Assembly (NCBI RefSeq): GCF_001579945.1
Contig: NZ_CP011971.1
Location: 894,001 to 958,000 of the forward strand
Source: Steroidobacter denitrificans
GTDB lineage: Bacteria; Pseudomonadota; Gammaproteobacteria; Steroidobacterales; Steroidobacteraceae
DNA length: 64,000 nucleotides
Reading direction: 5' to 3'
Below the pieces are notes generated by a model, which saw nothing but the letters and a program-made list of their open reading frames with translations, was not told the origin of the DNA and ran no database searches. Positions 52,326 to 61,964 of the stretch are shown here, one piece after another (the stretch's first letter is position 1; the number at the start of each line of letters is the position of its first letter). Both the position numbers and the translations under genes were made by a program.

Positions 52326-54437
52326 TCATTTTACTTTCATCCCCGGCGCCGCGCCGGCATCCGGGGAAAGCAGGAAAATATCCTTGCCGCCCGGGCCTGC
52401 CGCCAGCACCATGCCCTCGGATACTCCGAAACGCATCTTGCGTGGTTTCAGGTTCGCCAGCGTCACCGTCAGGCGCCCCACCAGCTGCTCCGGAGCATAG
52501 GCCGAGCGCACTCCGGCGAAAACGATGCGCTGACCGCCGTCTTCATCCGGGCCGAGGTCGAGGCTGAGTTTCAACAGCTTGTCCGCACCCTCCACGGCTT
52601 CGGCAGCGACGATCTTCGCGATGCGCAGATCGATTTTCGCGAAATCCTCGATCGTGATCTCGGCGGGCCGGCTGGCGGCCGGCTCGGGTTGCCGGGCGGC
52701 CGTTTTCGCCGACTTGGCGCTCGCGCCGTCTGCCGGCGAGGCGCCGGTATCTATGTCCAACAAGGCATCCAGCTGCTGCGGATCCACGCGCGTCATCAGA
52801 TGCTCATAGGCGTTGATTTCATGGCCGGCCGGCAGCGCCTCGAACGGTCCCCAGCGCAGCGGTCCGCTGCGCCGCAGGAAGGCCTGGACCTTGGCGGCGG
52901 TCTGTGGCAGGACCGGCGCCAGCAACACGGTGAGACACCAGAAAAAATCCAGGCTGCTGGAGCAGATGGCGTGCAGCCGCTGGTGTTGTGCCGGATCCTT
53001 GGCCAGTTCCCAGGGCTTCTGGCCATCGATGTACTGGTTGACGCGATCGAGCAGTTCGCCGATTTCGCGCAGCGCCTTGCCGAATTCGCGTGCCTCGTAC
53101 AGTGCGCCGATGCGTGACCAGCAGGTATCGGCGCGAAACAGCGTATGCAGCGCTTCGGCCTGCGCATCGCACGGCCCCAGGCGGCCGTCGAAGCGCTTGG
53201 TGATGAAGCCGGCGGTACGGCTGGCGATATTGACGTACTTGCCGACCAGGTCGGCGTTGACCCGGGCGATGAAATCGTCCGGATTGAAATCGATGTCCTC
53301 GACATTGGCGTTTAGCTTGGCGGCGATGTAATAGCGCAGCCATTCCGGATTCATGCCGATATCCAGATAACGCAGGGGGCTGATGCCCGTGCCTCGCGAT
53401 TTGGACATCTTCGCACCCGATACCGTGATGAAACCATGCACATAGACATGGTCGGGCACCTTGCGCCCCGCATATTTAAGCATCGCCGGCCAGAACAAGG
53501 TATGAAAGTAGATGATGTCCTTGCCGATGAAGTGGATCTGCTCGACCGTGTCGTCCGCCAGGAACTCCTCGAAGCTGCGCCTCTCGCCTTGTGCGCGTGC
53601 CTTGCCGCTTTCGAAATAGTGCTTGAGGGAGGCCAGATAGCCGATCGGCGCATCCAGCCACACATAGAAATACTTGCCGGGCGCATCCGGAATTTCGATA
53701 CCGAAGTAAGGCGCATCGCGCGAGATGTCCCAGTCGCTCAACCGCATGTCGCCCTTGCCGCTCAGCCATTCGCCGGCTTTGTTGGCCACCGAGGATTGCA
53801 GGCGTCCCGGTTCGCCGACCCAGCGGGTCAGGAACTCGACGCAGCGCGGATCGGACAGCCGGAAGAAGTAGTGATCGGAGGATTTGCGCACCGGCGTGAC
53901 GCCCGAGAGCGTCGAATAGGGATCGATGAGGTCGGTGGGTGTGTATACCGTGCTGCAGACCTCGCAGGCATCGCCGTACTGATCCTTGGCGTGGCATTTG
54001 GGACATTCGCCCTTGATGTAGCGATCCGGCAGGAACATCTGCCTGGCCGGATCGTAGAACTGCTCGATCGGCTTCACATAAATGAAGCCGGCCGCCTTCA
54101 GGCTGCGATAGATGGACTGGGACAGTTCGATGTTTTCCGGCGAGTGGGTCGAGTGCCAGTGATCGAAGCTCAGATGAAAGCCTTGCAGATATTTCGGCCG
54201 CTCCGCGGTCACCTTCGCGACCAGGGCCTCCGGGATGAGACCTTCGGCCTGCGCCTTGAGCATGATCGGGGCGCCGTGGACGTCGTCGGCACCCATGAAA
54301 TGCACGGTATGGCCCTGCATGCGCTGAAAACGCACCCAGATGTCGGCCTGGATGTATTCCATGATATGGCCGATATGGAACGGCCCGTTGGCGTAGGGCA
54401 GGGCGGTGGTGACGAACAGGCTGCGGGGACTGGACAT
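52326..54437 (-). CDS. metG: Methionyl-tRNA synthetase
   Basis: 703 residues from ATG 54437; longer in-frame starts run into the hairpin repeat. HIGH at 21-24, KMSKS in GAKMSKSRG, a zinc knuckle CPKC...CEVC, and a C-terminal EMAPII-like tRNA-binding/dimerisation domain (from about 590, [12 protein letters not shown]). An Ala/Pro-rich linker separates it from the body. It charges tRNA-Met. Upstream of the rnf operon; in many gammaproteobacteria it is divergent from mrp, but here other genes intervene. Confidence 0.97.
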   Translation of the reverse strand: MSSPRSLFVTTALPYANGPFHIGHIMEYIQADIWVRFQRMQGHTVHFMGADDVHGAPIMLKAQAEGLIPEALVAKVTAERPKYLQGFHLSFDHWHSTHSPENIELSQSIYRSLKAAGFIYVKPIEQFYDPARQMFLPDRYIKGECPKCHAKDQYGDACEVCSTVYTPTDLIDPYSTLSGVTPVRKSSDHYFFRLSDPRCVEFLTRWVGEPGRLQSSVANKAGEWLSGKGDMRLSDWDISRDAPYFGIEIPDAPGKYFYVWLDAPIGYLASLKHYFESGKARAQGERRSFEEFLADDTVEQIHFIGKDIIYFHTLFWPAMLKYAGRKVPDHVYVHGFITVSGAKMSKSRGTGISPLRYLDIGMNPEWLRYYIAAKLNANVEDIDFNPDDFIARVNADLVGKYVNIASRTAGFITKRFDGRLGPCDAQAEALHTLFRADTCWSRIGALYEAREFGKALREIGELLDRVNQYIDGQKPWELAKDPAQHQRLHAICSSSLDFFWCLTVLLAPVLPQTAAKVQAFLRRSGPLRWGPFEALPAGHEINAYEHLMTRVDPQQLDALLDIDTGASPADGASAKSAKTAARQPEPAASRPAEITIEDFAKIDLRIAKIVAAEAVEGADKLLKLSLDLGPDEDGGQRIVFAGVRSAYAPEQLVGRLTVTLANLKPRKMRFGVSEGMVLAAGPGGKDIFLLSPDAGAAPGMKVK

Positions 54438-54576
54438 GGCGGATCGGTCGGAGCTGCGGAGGATGCAGTGGCCGATTATGCCATGGCGCTGCCGTCTGGA
54501 CGGTCTTCGGCCTGCGGCGTCGGCAGTTGATTGTTGAATCCTGCTTTCGTTGAATATTTTTTCGTTGATATCGAGG

Positions 54577-54647
54577 CAGTCCCGCTCGAAGCCCTTGCCG
54601 GCCGTGCCTGCGGGATTCACCGCCGGCAAGGGCTTCGAGCGGGACTG
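54577..54647. repeat. Long perfect hairpin, copy 1 of a local repeat family
   Basis: Arms 54577-54602 and 54622-54647 are perfectly complementary over 26 bp, with a 19-nt loop. On the minus strand the loop reads GGTGAATCCCGCAGGCACG, closely similar to the loops at 56956-57000 and 57039-57108. It lies between the downstream PilT-family gene and metG and could act as a terminator or RNA-stability element, but no T run follows. Confidence 0.9.
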
Positions 54648-54694
54648 TCGCTGTAAACGGGTTCGTGGAACGGTACCGAATTCGCGGCGCGGCC

Positions 54695-55801
54695 TCAGCC
54701 GCGGTCTTTCACGGCCTCGAACTTGCTCTTGTTGATTGCCTTCTTGTAGGCCTCCTTGCCGGTGATGATGGCCTTGTCGAGCAGATCCTGGATGGCCGAA
54801 TCCATGGTGCGCATGCCGTGGGCAGCGCCGCTTTGCATGGTATTTTCGAGTTGATCGAGCTTGCCTTGGCGAATGAGGTTTGCCACTGCCGGCGTGTTCA
54901 CCAATATCTCCAGCGCCGCGACCCGTCCGGGCTTGCCGGCCCGGGGAATCAGTTGTTGGGAGATCACGCCGCGCAGGGACGTGGAGAGCATAGCGCGCAC
55001 GTGCGATTGCTTGTCGGCCGGAAAGGAGTTGACCATGCGATCGACGGTCTGTGCCGCGCCGTTGGTATGCAGGGTGCCCATGACCAGGATGCCCATCTCT
55101 GCGGCGGTGATGGCGATGCTCATGGTTTCATAGTCGCGCAACTCGCCGACCAGGATGACGTCGGGATCCTCGCGCAGGGCGGAATGCAGGGCGTGGGTGA
55201 AGGACGGGCTGTGGGTGCCGACTTCGCGCTGGCTGATCAGACAGTTCTTACGCGGATGCACGAATTCGATCGGGTCCTCGATCGTGAGGATGTGCCCCTT
55301 CAAGCGGGCATTCATGTCGTCGATCATGGCCGCCAGGGAGGTCGACTTGCCCGAGCCGGTCTTGCCGGTGACCAGGATGAGGCCGTTGTTCACCTTGCAT
55401 AGATTGTGCACGGCGTCGGGCATATCGAGTTGTTCCAAGGTCAGCGCCTTGGAGGGGATGGCGCGGCACACGCAGCCCAGGCCGTACAGATGGCGCATGA
55501 TGTTGACGCGAAAGCGCGAGACGCCGGGAATGATGTAGGCGAAGTCGGCGCCATGCTTTTCCTCGAGGCGCGCCAGCGCGGCGCGCGGCATCATTTCGCG
55601 CAGCGTTTCTTCCACGAATTGGGGCGAGAGAACCTCGGAACGCAGGGGTTGCAGCTCCCCATACAGGCGCACGCGCGGCGGATCGCCGGCGATGAAATGC
55701 AGGTCGGAGCCGTTCTTGCTCAGAACTTCCTTGAGGAACTCGTCGATCCGGCGCGGGACGTGGGTTCCGGTGGCGGCCAAGGTGGGTTGCTCTGCGCTCA
55801 A
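54695..55801 (-). CDS. PilT-family retraction ATPase (second gene)
   Basis: 368 residues. N-terminal PAS-like domain (about 1-120) and RecA-like ATPase: Walker A GKTGSGKS (146-153), Asp box EDPIEF, Walker B DVILVGE (214-220), His box [11 protein letters not shown]. The C-terminal [21 protein letters not shown] and GMRTMDSAI are typical of PilT/PilU. It powers depolymerisation of type IV pili at the cytoplasmic base. It sits downstream of another PilT-family gene with a 20-bp gap; which is PilT and which PilU cannot be decided. Confidence 0.92.
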   Translation of the reverse strand: MSAEQPTLAATGTHVPRRIDEFLKEVLSKNGSDLHFIAGDPPRVRLYGELQPLRSEVLSPQFVEETLREMMPRAALARLEEKHGADFAYIIPGVSRFRVNIMRHLYGLGCVCRAIPSKALTLEQLDMPDAVHNLCKVNNGLILVTGKTGSGKSTSLAAMIDDMNARLKGHILTIEDPIEFVHPRKNCLISQREVGTHSPSFTHALHSALREDPDVILVGELRDYETMSIAITAAEMGILVMGTLHTNGAAQTVDRMVNSFPADKQSHVRAMLSTSLRGVISQQLIPRAGKPGRVAALEILVNTPAVANLIRQGKLDQLENTMQSGAAHGMRTMDSAIQDLLDKAIITGKEAYKKAINKSKFEAVKDRG

Positions 55802-55821
55802 GTGTGAAAACCTCGGGATCT

Positions 55822-56916
55822 CTAACCCGGCGCCAGGTCGAGCTTGGGCAGGATGCTGGTGTCGGTTACATGACGGGCAAACAGGCGCTTGTCGGTGGCA
55901 TAGACATAGGCGTCATCAGGGTCTATTTCCTTGGCCTGGATGTTGGCGAGCAGCGCTTGATCCAGCATCTGCATGCCCAGATCCTTGCCGGTCTGCAGCT
56001 GCGAGGGGATCTGGTGGGTCTGGTCGGTCATGATCAGCTTGGCGATGGCGCGCGTCACCAACATGACTTCGCAAATGGCCTTGCGACCGCGCTGATCGGC
56101 GGTTTTCACCAGAACCTGGGTGATGACGGCGATCAGGCTTTGCGCCAGGAAGCTCTTGGTCTGTTCGCGTTCATCGGCAGGCAGCGCATCGACGATACGG
56201 TCGATCGTTTTCACCGCTCCAGTGGTGTGCAGTGTGCCCAGGACCAGGTGTCCGGTCTCCGCCGCGGTCATCGCCCAGCGAATCGTGTCGGCATCGCGCA
56301 ATTCGCCGACCAGGATGACATCCGGATCCTGGCGCATGGCGGCACGCACGCCTTCCGAGAAGGAGGGCAGGTGGGTGTCGAGTTCACGCTGGATGACCTG
56401 GCTTTGCTTGCTTTTATGCACGAACTCGATCGGATCCTCGAGGCTGATGATGTTCAGCCGGCGGGTGGCATTCAAATGATCGATCATCGCCGCGAGCGTC
56501 GTGGACTTGCCGGTGCCGGTCGAGCCGGTGACCAGGATCATGCCCTGATGATGATCGCACAGCTTTTTCACGATCGGCGGCAGGCCCAAGCGGTCGATCG
56601 TAGGCACTTCCGCGGGGATGGCACGGAAGGTGGCGCCCACACCGGTGTCCTTGCGAAATACGTTGACACGAAAGCGGCCGCCGTTGGCCGCGACATAGGA
56701 GAAATCCACGTCATGCCCGCGGCGCAGCTGGTCCTGGTGGGTACGGCTGGTGATCTCGGCGATATAGCCTTCCAGTTCCGGCTGACTCAAGTCGCGGAAC
56801 TTGATGGGCAGCAAATCGCCATGCATCCGCAGCATGGGCGGCAGGCCCACGGCGAAATGGATGTCCGAGCAGCCTTGATCGGTGCCGAGCTTCAGGAATG
56901 CATCGATGCGTGCCAT
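55822..56916 (-). CDS. PilT-family retraction ATPase (first gene)
   Basis: 364 residues from ATG 56916; an in-frame start at 57081 would translate the hairpin repeat and is rejected. Walker A GSTGTGKS (131-138), [19 protein letters not shown], Walker [31 protein letters not shown], and AIAKLIMTDQTHQIPSQLQTG near the end. All catalytic boxes are intact. No pilin or assembly genes are in the window. Downstream of the HEAT-kinase gene on the same strand with 226 bp between, most of it repeats. Confidence 0.92.
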   Translation of the reverse strand: MARIDAFLKLGTDQGCSDIHFAVGLPPMLRMHGDLLPIKFRDLSQPELEGYIAEITSRTHQDQLRRGHDVDFSYVAANGGRFRVNVFRKDTGVGATFRAIPAEVPTIDRLGLPPIVKKLCDHHQGMILVTGSTGTGKSTTLAAMIDHLNATRRLNIISLEDPIEFVHKSKQSQVIQRELDTHLPSFSEGVRAAMRQDPDVILVGELRDADTIRWAMTAAETGHLVLGTLHTTGAVKTIDRIVDALPADEREQTKSFLAQSLIAVITQVLVKTADQRGRKAICEVMLVTRAIAKLIMTDQTHQIPSQLQTGKDLGMQMLDQALLANIQAKEIDPDDAYVYATDKRLFARHVTDTSILPKLDLAPG

Positions 56917-56955
56917 AGAGGTCCGTGCATGATCAGGAATGAACCTGGGTGCGTG

Positions 56956-57000
56956 GCAGTCCGCTCGCAGTTCTTGCCGGCCATGAATCCGCAGGCATGA
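56956..57000. repeat. Half copy of the hairpin repeat
   Basis: One arm (GCAGTCCGCTCG, a diverged middle, GCCGG) plus the loop CCATGAATCCGCAGGCATGA; the complementary second arm is absent or decayed (57001 onward). It is followed 38 bp later by a complete copy. Confidence 0.8.
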
Positions 57001-57038
57001 CCTCCAGGCGTTCTTGCGCGATGCCGCCCTGGGGGGGA

Positions 57039-57108
57039 GCAGTCCGCTCGTAGTCCTCGCCGGCCATGAATCCGCAGGCATGACCGGCGAGGACTACGAG
57101 CGGACTGC
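57039..57108. repeat. Long perfect hairpin, copy 2 of the local repeat family
   Basis: Arms 57039-57063 and 57084-57108 are perfectly complementary over 25 bp around the 20-nt loop CCATGAATCCGCAGGCATGA. It lies between the HEAT-kinase stop (57143) and the PilT-family gene start (56916). Perfect arms with differences from copy 1 imply compensatory change or gene conversion, that is, selection for pairing. Confidence 0.9.
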
Positions 57109-57142
57109 CGCAAGCTTCGATCGGAATGGACTGGCCGGCTGC

Positions 57143-59542
57143 TCACAGCAGCTTCTCCAGTGCCGTCCGCAGCTCTTCCATGCTCTGGAAGCGCTTGAGC
57201 TTGTCCACGGCCATGGCCTTGGTGACCAGGGCGGAGACTTCCGGCGGCAGCTGCGGGTTGACGTCGAGCGGCGATTTGGCCTTGCCTTGCACGTGCTGAT
57301 ACATCACGGACATGTGGTCGCCGCGGCTGTAGGGAGGCTGACCGGTCACCATCTCGTACAGGATCACGCCCAGGCTGTAGATATCGGCGCGCTCGTCGAC
57401 TTTTTTGCCCAGGATCTGTTCGGGCGCCATGTATTTCGGCGAACCGATGACATAGCCGGTCTTGGTCAGCTGGGTATCGCCTTCCTTGTGAGCGGCGGCC
57501 ACGCCGAAGTCCACGATCTTGAGCAGCCGCTCGTCGTTGATCAGGATGTTGGCGGGCTTGAGATCGCGATGCACGATGCCGGCCTGGTGCGCGATCGTCA
57601 TGCCGGTGGCGATGTCGATACCGTACTGCAGCGCGACGGGCAGGGGCAGCGGCTTGTCGTTGACGATTTCCGCTCCCAGCGTGTGCGAGGGGAAATATTC
57701 CATGGAAATGGCATAGTTGCCGCGCATATACAGGAAATCGTAGATACGGATGACGTTCTTGTGCGTGATTTTTCGCGAATAGCGCAGCTCATGCACGAAG
57801 CGCTTCATCATTTCCTCGTCCTGGGACACGTTCGGATTCAGGAACTTCAGGATCAGACGCTCATCGACAACCGTGTCCTCGACCAGCACGACCGTGCCGA
57901 ACGCGCCCTTGCCGATCTTTTCGATGTATTTGTAGCGCCCTTCGATGATGTCCCCGGATTTGAGCGTGGAAATATCGAGCTTCATCGTGGCCGCAGCGGC
58001 ATCCTCCGCCTTCTTGATGACGGCATCGACGTCGCTGCGTTCGATCAGCAGGGTGCGGGCGGGCTCGGCCATGCGCGCGGCCTGCGCCTGCGCGGCCAGG
58101 GCGGTGCCGGAATAACGGCTGTCGATGTCCTCGATCGCGCGGATGGCGGCGTGCTGGATGGTCTGGTCGGCGATTTCCGCGCCGGCGGCCTGGATGTAAT
58201 TGCGGACAGTATCGGCGCGCTTGTCGTCGGCCAGTCGTGCCAGTGCATTGATGGTCTCGACCTTGATTTCCTTCTCCGGACGATCGAGCAGGCGGACCAG
58301 AGGCTCGATGACCCGAGTGTCACCCAGTTTTCCCAGGGCACGGGCGATCGTCGGCAGGGACCGGGTGTTATTGGTATCGAGCAGTTCCAGCAGCGCCGGT
58401 ACGGCTTTTTTACTGCCGATTTCGGCCAGTGCGTCCACTGCCCGTTCGCTGACCCACCAGTCCTTGTCCTTGGTGGCTTCGATCAGGAAGTTGACGGCAC
58501 GTTCGTCCTTGGTCTGATTCAGGATTTCGATCGCCGCGCGCCGCACATCCTCGTCTTCGTCGCGAATGAGTTCGATCACGGCGTCCACCACCCGCGGACC
58601 GCCGATTTTGCCCAGCGCATCGGCTGCCCGTGTTCGCACCCACCAGTCGTCATCCTTGATGGCCTGCAGCAGATGCTTGATGTCCCTGGCGGTGCCGAGG
58701 TGATTGAGCACCTCCACCGCGGCGCGCCGGGCGTAATCGTTCTCATCCTTGAGCACATCGATCAGGTGCTTCATGGTGTCCGGATCCTTGGCGCGTACGA
58801 CCACATCGATCGCGTGGTTCGCCACCTCCAGGTCCGGGTCGCGCAGCATCTGGCATACCGGGCCGACATTGACGGGGCCGCTGATGCGCGACAATGCGGC
58901 GAGCGCCGCCTGACGGATCATCTTGTTCGGATCGCGCAGCTGGTTTTGCAGTGCCGCGGATACTTCGGGCCGGTCGAATCGCCCCAGAATATTGATGATA
59001 TGTATGCGCGCCGCGGAATCCTTGCCCTCGATGCGGCTGATCAGCTCCGGAATCGTGGACTCATCGGCAAGTTCGCCGATGATGCGAAACAGCGCGGCTT
59101 TCTCGTTTGCCTCCTGACCGTAGGCGTGCTGCAGCAGGTCGCGCACCGGATAGCGGTCTTTCTGTGCGCCGATGATTTCCAGCACCGCGGCCTTGGGGAT
59201 GTCCGCGCGGCCGAGCAGCTCGATGAGCAGGCCGGGGGTGTAATTGGTGCTGCGGGTGAGCGCCCAGCCGATGGCCGAGATCGTACGCGAGTTGCCGTCG
59301 GCCAGTCCCTGCGCCAGATAGGGAAAGGATTTGTTGTCGATCAGCTGGGAAAGAATCTCCATGTACGAGGCGCTTTCCTTCTTGTCCGCGACGGCCAGAG
59401 CGTCGAGGATCTTGGGGATGGCGCCCGCGCCGAGACGGGCAAGCTTCTGGAACGCTTTTTGGGCGTTCGGATGCGTGGGATCGTTGATCCCGCGGATCTC
59501 CGCGATCAGGCGCTCGGCTCTCAGATCGGAAAAGAAGCTCAT
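57143..59542 (-). CDS. Ser/Thr protein kinase with N-terminal HEAT repeats
   Basis: 799 residues from ATG 59542 (GGAACGAG upstream). Residues about 25-475 are HEAT/PBS-lyase-type helical repeats, two of which carry DWWV (299-302, 361-364). The Hanks kinase domain spans about 534-799: glycine loop IGKGAFGTV (543-551), K566, E585, HRDLKPAN (658-665), DFG (678-680), APE (706-708). All catalytic residues are present. There is no membrane segment, so it is cytosolic; the kinase is C-terminal, opposite to the usual bacterial order. It precedes two PilT-family genes, suggesting a role in pilus retraction control. Substrate unknown. Confidence 0.92.
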   Translation of the reverse strand: MSFFSDLRAERLIAEIRGINDPTHPNAQKAFQKLARLGAGAIPKILDALAVADKKESASYMEILSQLIDNKSFPYLAQGLADGNSRTISAIGWALTRSTNYTPGLLIELLGRADIPKAAVLEIIGAQKDRYPVRDLLQHAYGQEANEKAALFRIIGELADESTIPELISRIEGKDSAARIHIINILGRFDRPEVSAALQNQLRDPNKMIRQAALAALSRISGPVNVGPVCQMLRDPDLEVANHAIDVVVRAKDPDTMKHLIDVLKDENDYARRAAVEVLNHLGTARDIKHLLQAIKDDDWWVRTRAADALGKIGGPRVVDAVIELIRDEDEDVRRAAIEILNQTKDERAVNFLIEATKDKDWWVSERAVDALAEIGSKKAVPALLELLDTNNTRSLPTIARALGKLGDTRVIEPLVRLLDRPEKEIKVETINALARLADDKRADTVRNYIQAAGAEIADQTIQHAAIRAIEDIDSRYSGTALAAQAQAARMAEPARTLLIERSDVDAVIKKAEDAAAATMKLDISTLKSGDIIEGRYKYIEKIGKGAFGTVVLVEDTVVDERLILKFLNPNVSQDEEMMKRFVHELRYSRKITHKNVIRIYDFLYMRGNYAISMEYFPSHTLGAEIVNDKPLPLPVALQYGIDIATGMTIAHQAGIVHRDLKPANILINDERLLKIVDFGVAAAHKEGDTQLTKTGYVIGSPKYMAPEQILGKKVDERADIYSLGVILYEMVTGQPPYSRGDHMSVMYQHVQGKAKSPLDVNPQLPPEVSALVTKAMAVDKLKRFQSMEELRTALEKLL

Positions 59543-60175
59543 CGACTCGTTCCGGTACTCAATCTGGCGTATTGCGGAGCGCAGTTCCCCGGGGCGGCGC
59601 GTATTCCGCGACGGTCCGCAGGCCGGCTTTTTCTCCAGCGCGAAAACGGTGCCGTCGGGCAAAACGGCTATTTACATTAAGAGTTAGTCCGCATTATGCC
59701 ATGCCCGTCGCATCGAAAAATGCGCACCGCGGCAGGTTATGACAAACACAAAGAGCCATACCGGATCTGCGGCCATGGAAAACCGGTTCGATGAGGCGGA
59801 CAGGAATGCCGGCCGGAGCGGCGATACGGCCGTTCCGGTCCCGCTTGAAGCTACTTCAACGAGCAGGACCGGCTGCGCCGAGAGCGGCGGCACGGCCGTT
59901 CCGGTCCCGCCCGATGCCGTTTGCTGCTGGAGTGTCGGCGGCGCCAGGGCTGATTCGGCGCCACACCCGGCCCTGAGAGCGGTGCCGATCCATTATAATA
60001 AGAGCTCGTTCCCGGTGGCGCCTCCGGGATCCCGGACCGTTTGCTTGCTTCGGTGCCGCCGTTCGCCGGCTGTCCGACCGGGGTATATCCGGAGGCGGCG
60101 GGGACGGTCCTGGAGCCATCCCTGACAGCGATCCCATCCCGGATATGACCCCGGATATGATCCACAAGAGACATC
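59543..60175. other. Intergenic region of 633 bp with short repeats, no convincing gene
   Basis: Divergent region between the kinase (-) and mrp (+). It holds a 19-bp direct repeat ACGGCCGTTCCGGTCCCGC (59826-59844 and 59892-59910), a small hairpin TTGAAG/CTTCAA between them, a TATAAT hexamer at 59994-59999 with a poor -35, and a repeated CCCGGATATGA (60138-60148, 60150-60160) just before mrp. A 128-codon open frame at 59739-60125 is low-complexity and judged noncoding. Confidence 0.6.
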
Positions 60176-61270
60176 ATGAGCACACAGCGTGAAGCTGCCC
60201 TGCGCAGCGCGATGGAAACCTATACCGATCCCTACCTTGGCATCGACCTGGCAAGTGCCGGGGCGGTCAAGTCCGTCGAGATCGACGGCGATCGCGCGGT
60301 GGTGCTGGTGACGCTGTGCTTTCCGGCCGGGACGTACGGGACGGAACTGGCTGCCGCGCTCAGGGAGCGTGCATTGGGGATCGAGGGCATCCGCCAGGCC
60401 GATATCCAGGTCGATTGGCAGATCGGCTCGCATGCCGTCAAGCACAACCTGAAGCCGATACAAGGCATCCGCAATATCATCGTGGTCGCCTCGGGCAAGG
60501 GTGGAGTCGGCAAGTCGACCACGGCGGCGAATCTGGCGCTGGCGCTGGCGCACGAAGGCGCCAAGGTCGGCCTGCTGGATGCAGACATCTACGGGCCGAG
60601 TCAGCCGCAGATGATGGGACTGAGCGCCGAACGTCCCAGCACGACCGACCAGCGCAGCATGGTGGCGCCGGTCGCCTATGGGGTGAAAGTGATGTCGGTC
60701 GGGTTTCTGGTGGATGTCGACCAGCCGATGATCTGGCGCGGACCCATGGTGACTCAGGCGTTGGTGCAGTTGCTGGAGACGACTCGCTGGGAAGAGCTGG
60801 ACTATCTGGTGGTGGACATGCCGCCGGGCACGGGCGATACGCAGCTTACGCTGTCGCAGCGGGTGCCCGTCAGCGGTGCGATCATTGTGACGACGCCCCA
60901 GGACATTGCACTGCTGGATGCCCGCAAGGGGCTGCGCATGTTCCAGAAGGTGGAGATACCCGTGTTGGGCATCGTGGAGAACATGAGCACGCATATATGC
61001 TCGAACTGCGGCCATGAAGAGCATATTTTCGGCGCCGGCGGCGGGCAGCGCATGGCGCAGCAGTACGGTGTGGCCTTGCTGGCCGAGCTGCCGCTGGATA
61101 TTCGCATTCGCGAGCAGACCGACGGCGGCAAACCCACGGTCGTGGCCGAGCCCGACGGCCCGCTGGCGCGGGCATATATCGAGCTGGCACGACGGGCTTC
61201 CGCAGGTCTGGCGCGCAGCTCGCTGGAGGGCGGCGCGGCATTTCCCTCGATCAGCATCGAAGATACCTGA
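60176..61270 (+). CDS. mrp: Mrp/ApbC Fe-S cluster carrier ATPase
   Basis: 364 residues. An N-terminal MIP18-like domain (about 5-90), the deviant Walker [10 protein letters not shown] (107-115), switch motifs [10 protein letters not shown] and DMPPGTGD, and CSNC, the cluster-bridging CxxC near residue 280. A dimer binds [4Fe-4S] and hands it to apo-enzymes. In this window the candidates include the class I fumarase, Nth and the Rnf subunits. Its usual neighbour metG is 5.7 kb away, separated by the kinase/PilT genes. Confidence 0.95.
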   Translation: MSTQREAALRSAMETYTDPYLGIDLASAGAVKSVEIDGDRAVVLVTLCFPAGTYGTELAAALRERALGIEGIRQADIQVDWQIGSHAVKHNLKPIQGIRNIIVVASGKGGVGKSTTAANLALALAHEGAKVGLLDADIYGPSQPQMMGLSAERPSTTDQRSMVAPVAYGVKVMSVGFLVDVDQPMIWRGPMVTQALVQLLETTRWEELDYLVVDMPPGTGDTQLTLSQRVPVSGAIIVTTPQDIALLDARKGLRMFQKVEIPVLGIVENMSTHICSNCGHEEHIFGAGGGQRMAQQYGVALLAELPLDIRIREQTDGGKPTVVAEPDGPLARAYIELARRASAGLARSSLEGGAAFPSISIEDT

Positions 61271-61343
61271 TCGCCACGGACGTCCGCCCGGTTTTCGCAA
61301 CGCGGTGCCGTTCACGGCGCATAAATTCCATTCGGGAGATTGC

Positions 61344-61910
61344 ATGAGCATCAAGTCCGATCGCTGGATTCGGCGCATGGCCGGACAAGGCATGATCGAA
61401 CCGTTTGCGGCGGATCAGGTTCGGACGGGGAAGGATGGCCAGCGGATCGTATCCTATGGCACATCGAGCTACGGCTACGATGTGCGCTGCGCGAGCGAGT
61501 TCAAGATCTTCACGAATATCAATTCCACGATCGTCGATCCGAAAAACTTCGAATCAGGCACTTTCGTGGACCTGACCGCGGAAGTCTGCATCATTCCGCC
61601 GAACTCGTTCGCACTGGCGCGTACGGTCGAGTATTTCCGCATTCCGCGCAATGTATTGACGATCTGCCTGGGAAAGAGCACCTACGCGCGCTGCGGCATC
61701 ATCGTCAACGTCACGCCCCTGGAACCGGAGTGGGAGGGGCATGTCACGCTGGAGTTCTCGAATACGACACCGCTGCCGGCGAAGATCTACGCGAACGAGG
61801 GAGTGGCGCAGATGCTGTTCCTGGAGTCCGATGAGGTTTGCGAGACCTCATACAAGGATCGTGGCGGCAAGTATCAGGGACAGCGCGGCGTCACCTTGCC
61901 GCGCACGTGA
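61344..61910 (+). CDS. dcd: dCTP deaminase
   Basis: 188 residues from ATG 61344 (GGGAG upstream). RGKSTYAR-like [42 protein letters not shown] with the catalytic Glu, and [11 protein letters not shown] at the C-terminus that closes over the nucleotide. It deaminates dCTP to dUTP for dTTP synthesis. It follows mrp on the same strand with 73 bp between. Confidence 0.96.
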   Translation: MSIKSDRWIRRMAGQGMIEPFAADQVRTGKDGQRIVSYGTSSYGYDVRCASEFKIFTNINSTIVDPKNFESGTFVDLTAEVCIIPPNSFALARTVEYFRIPRNVLTICLGKSTYARCGIIVNVTPLEPEWEGHVTLEFSNTTPLPAKIYANEGVAQMLFLESDEVCETSYKDRGGKYQGQRGVTLPRT

Positions 61911-61964
61911 GCTGAATGCCTGACCTGCGCACACGGCAAGATTCTGCATTGGCTGCCGTGAGCG

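Noticed and set aside
57014-59680. A plus-strand open frame of 888 codons
   Set aside because: Antisense to the HEAT-kinase gene; its apparent repeats are the mirror of the HEAT repeats.
59739-60125. A 128-codon plus-strand frame
   Set aside because: Low-complexity Ala/Pro/Arg product made of translated DNA repeats, weak ribosome-binding site, no domain.
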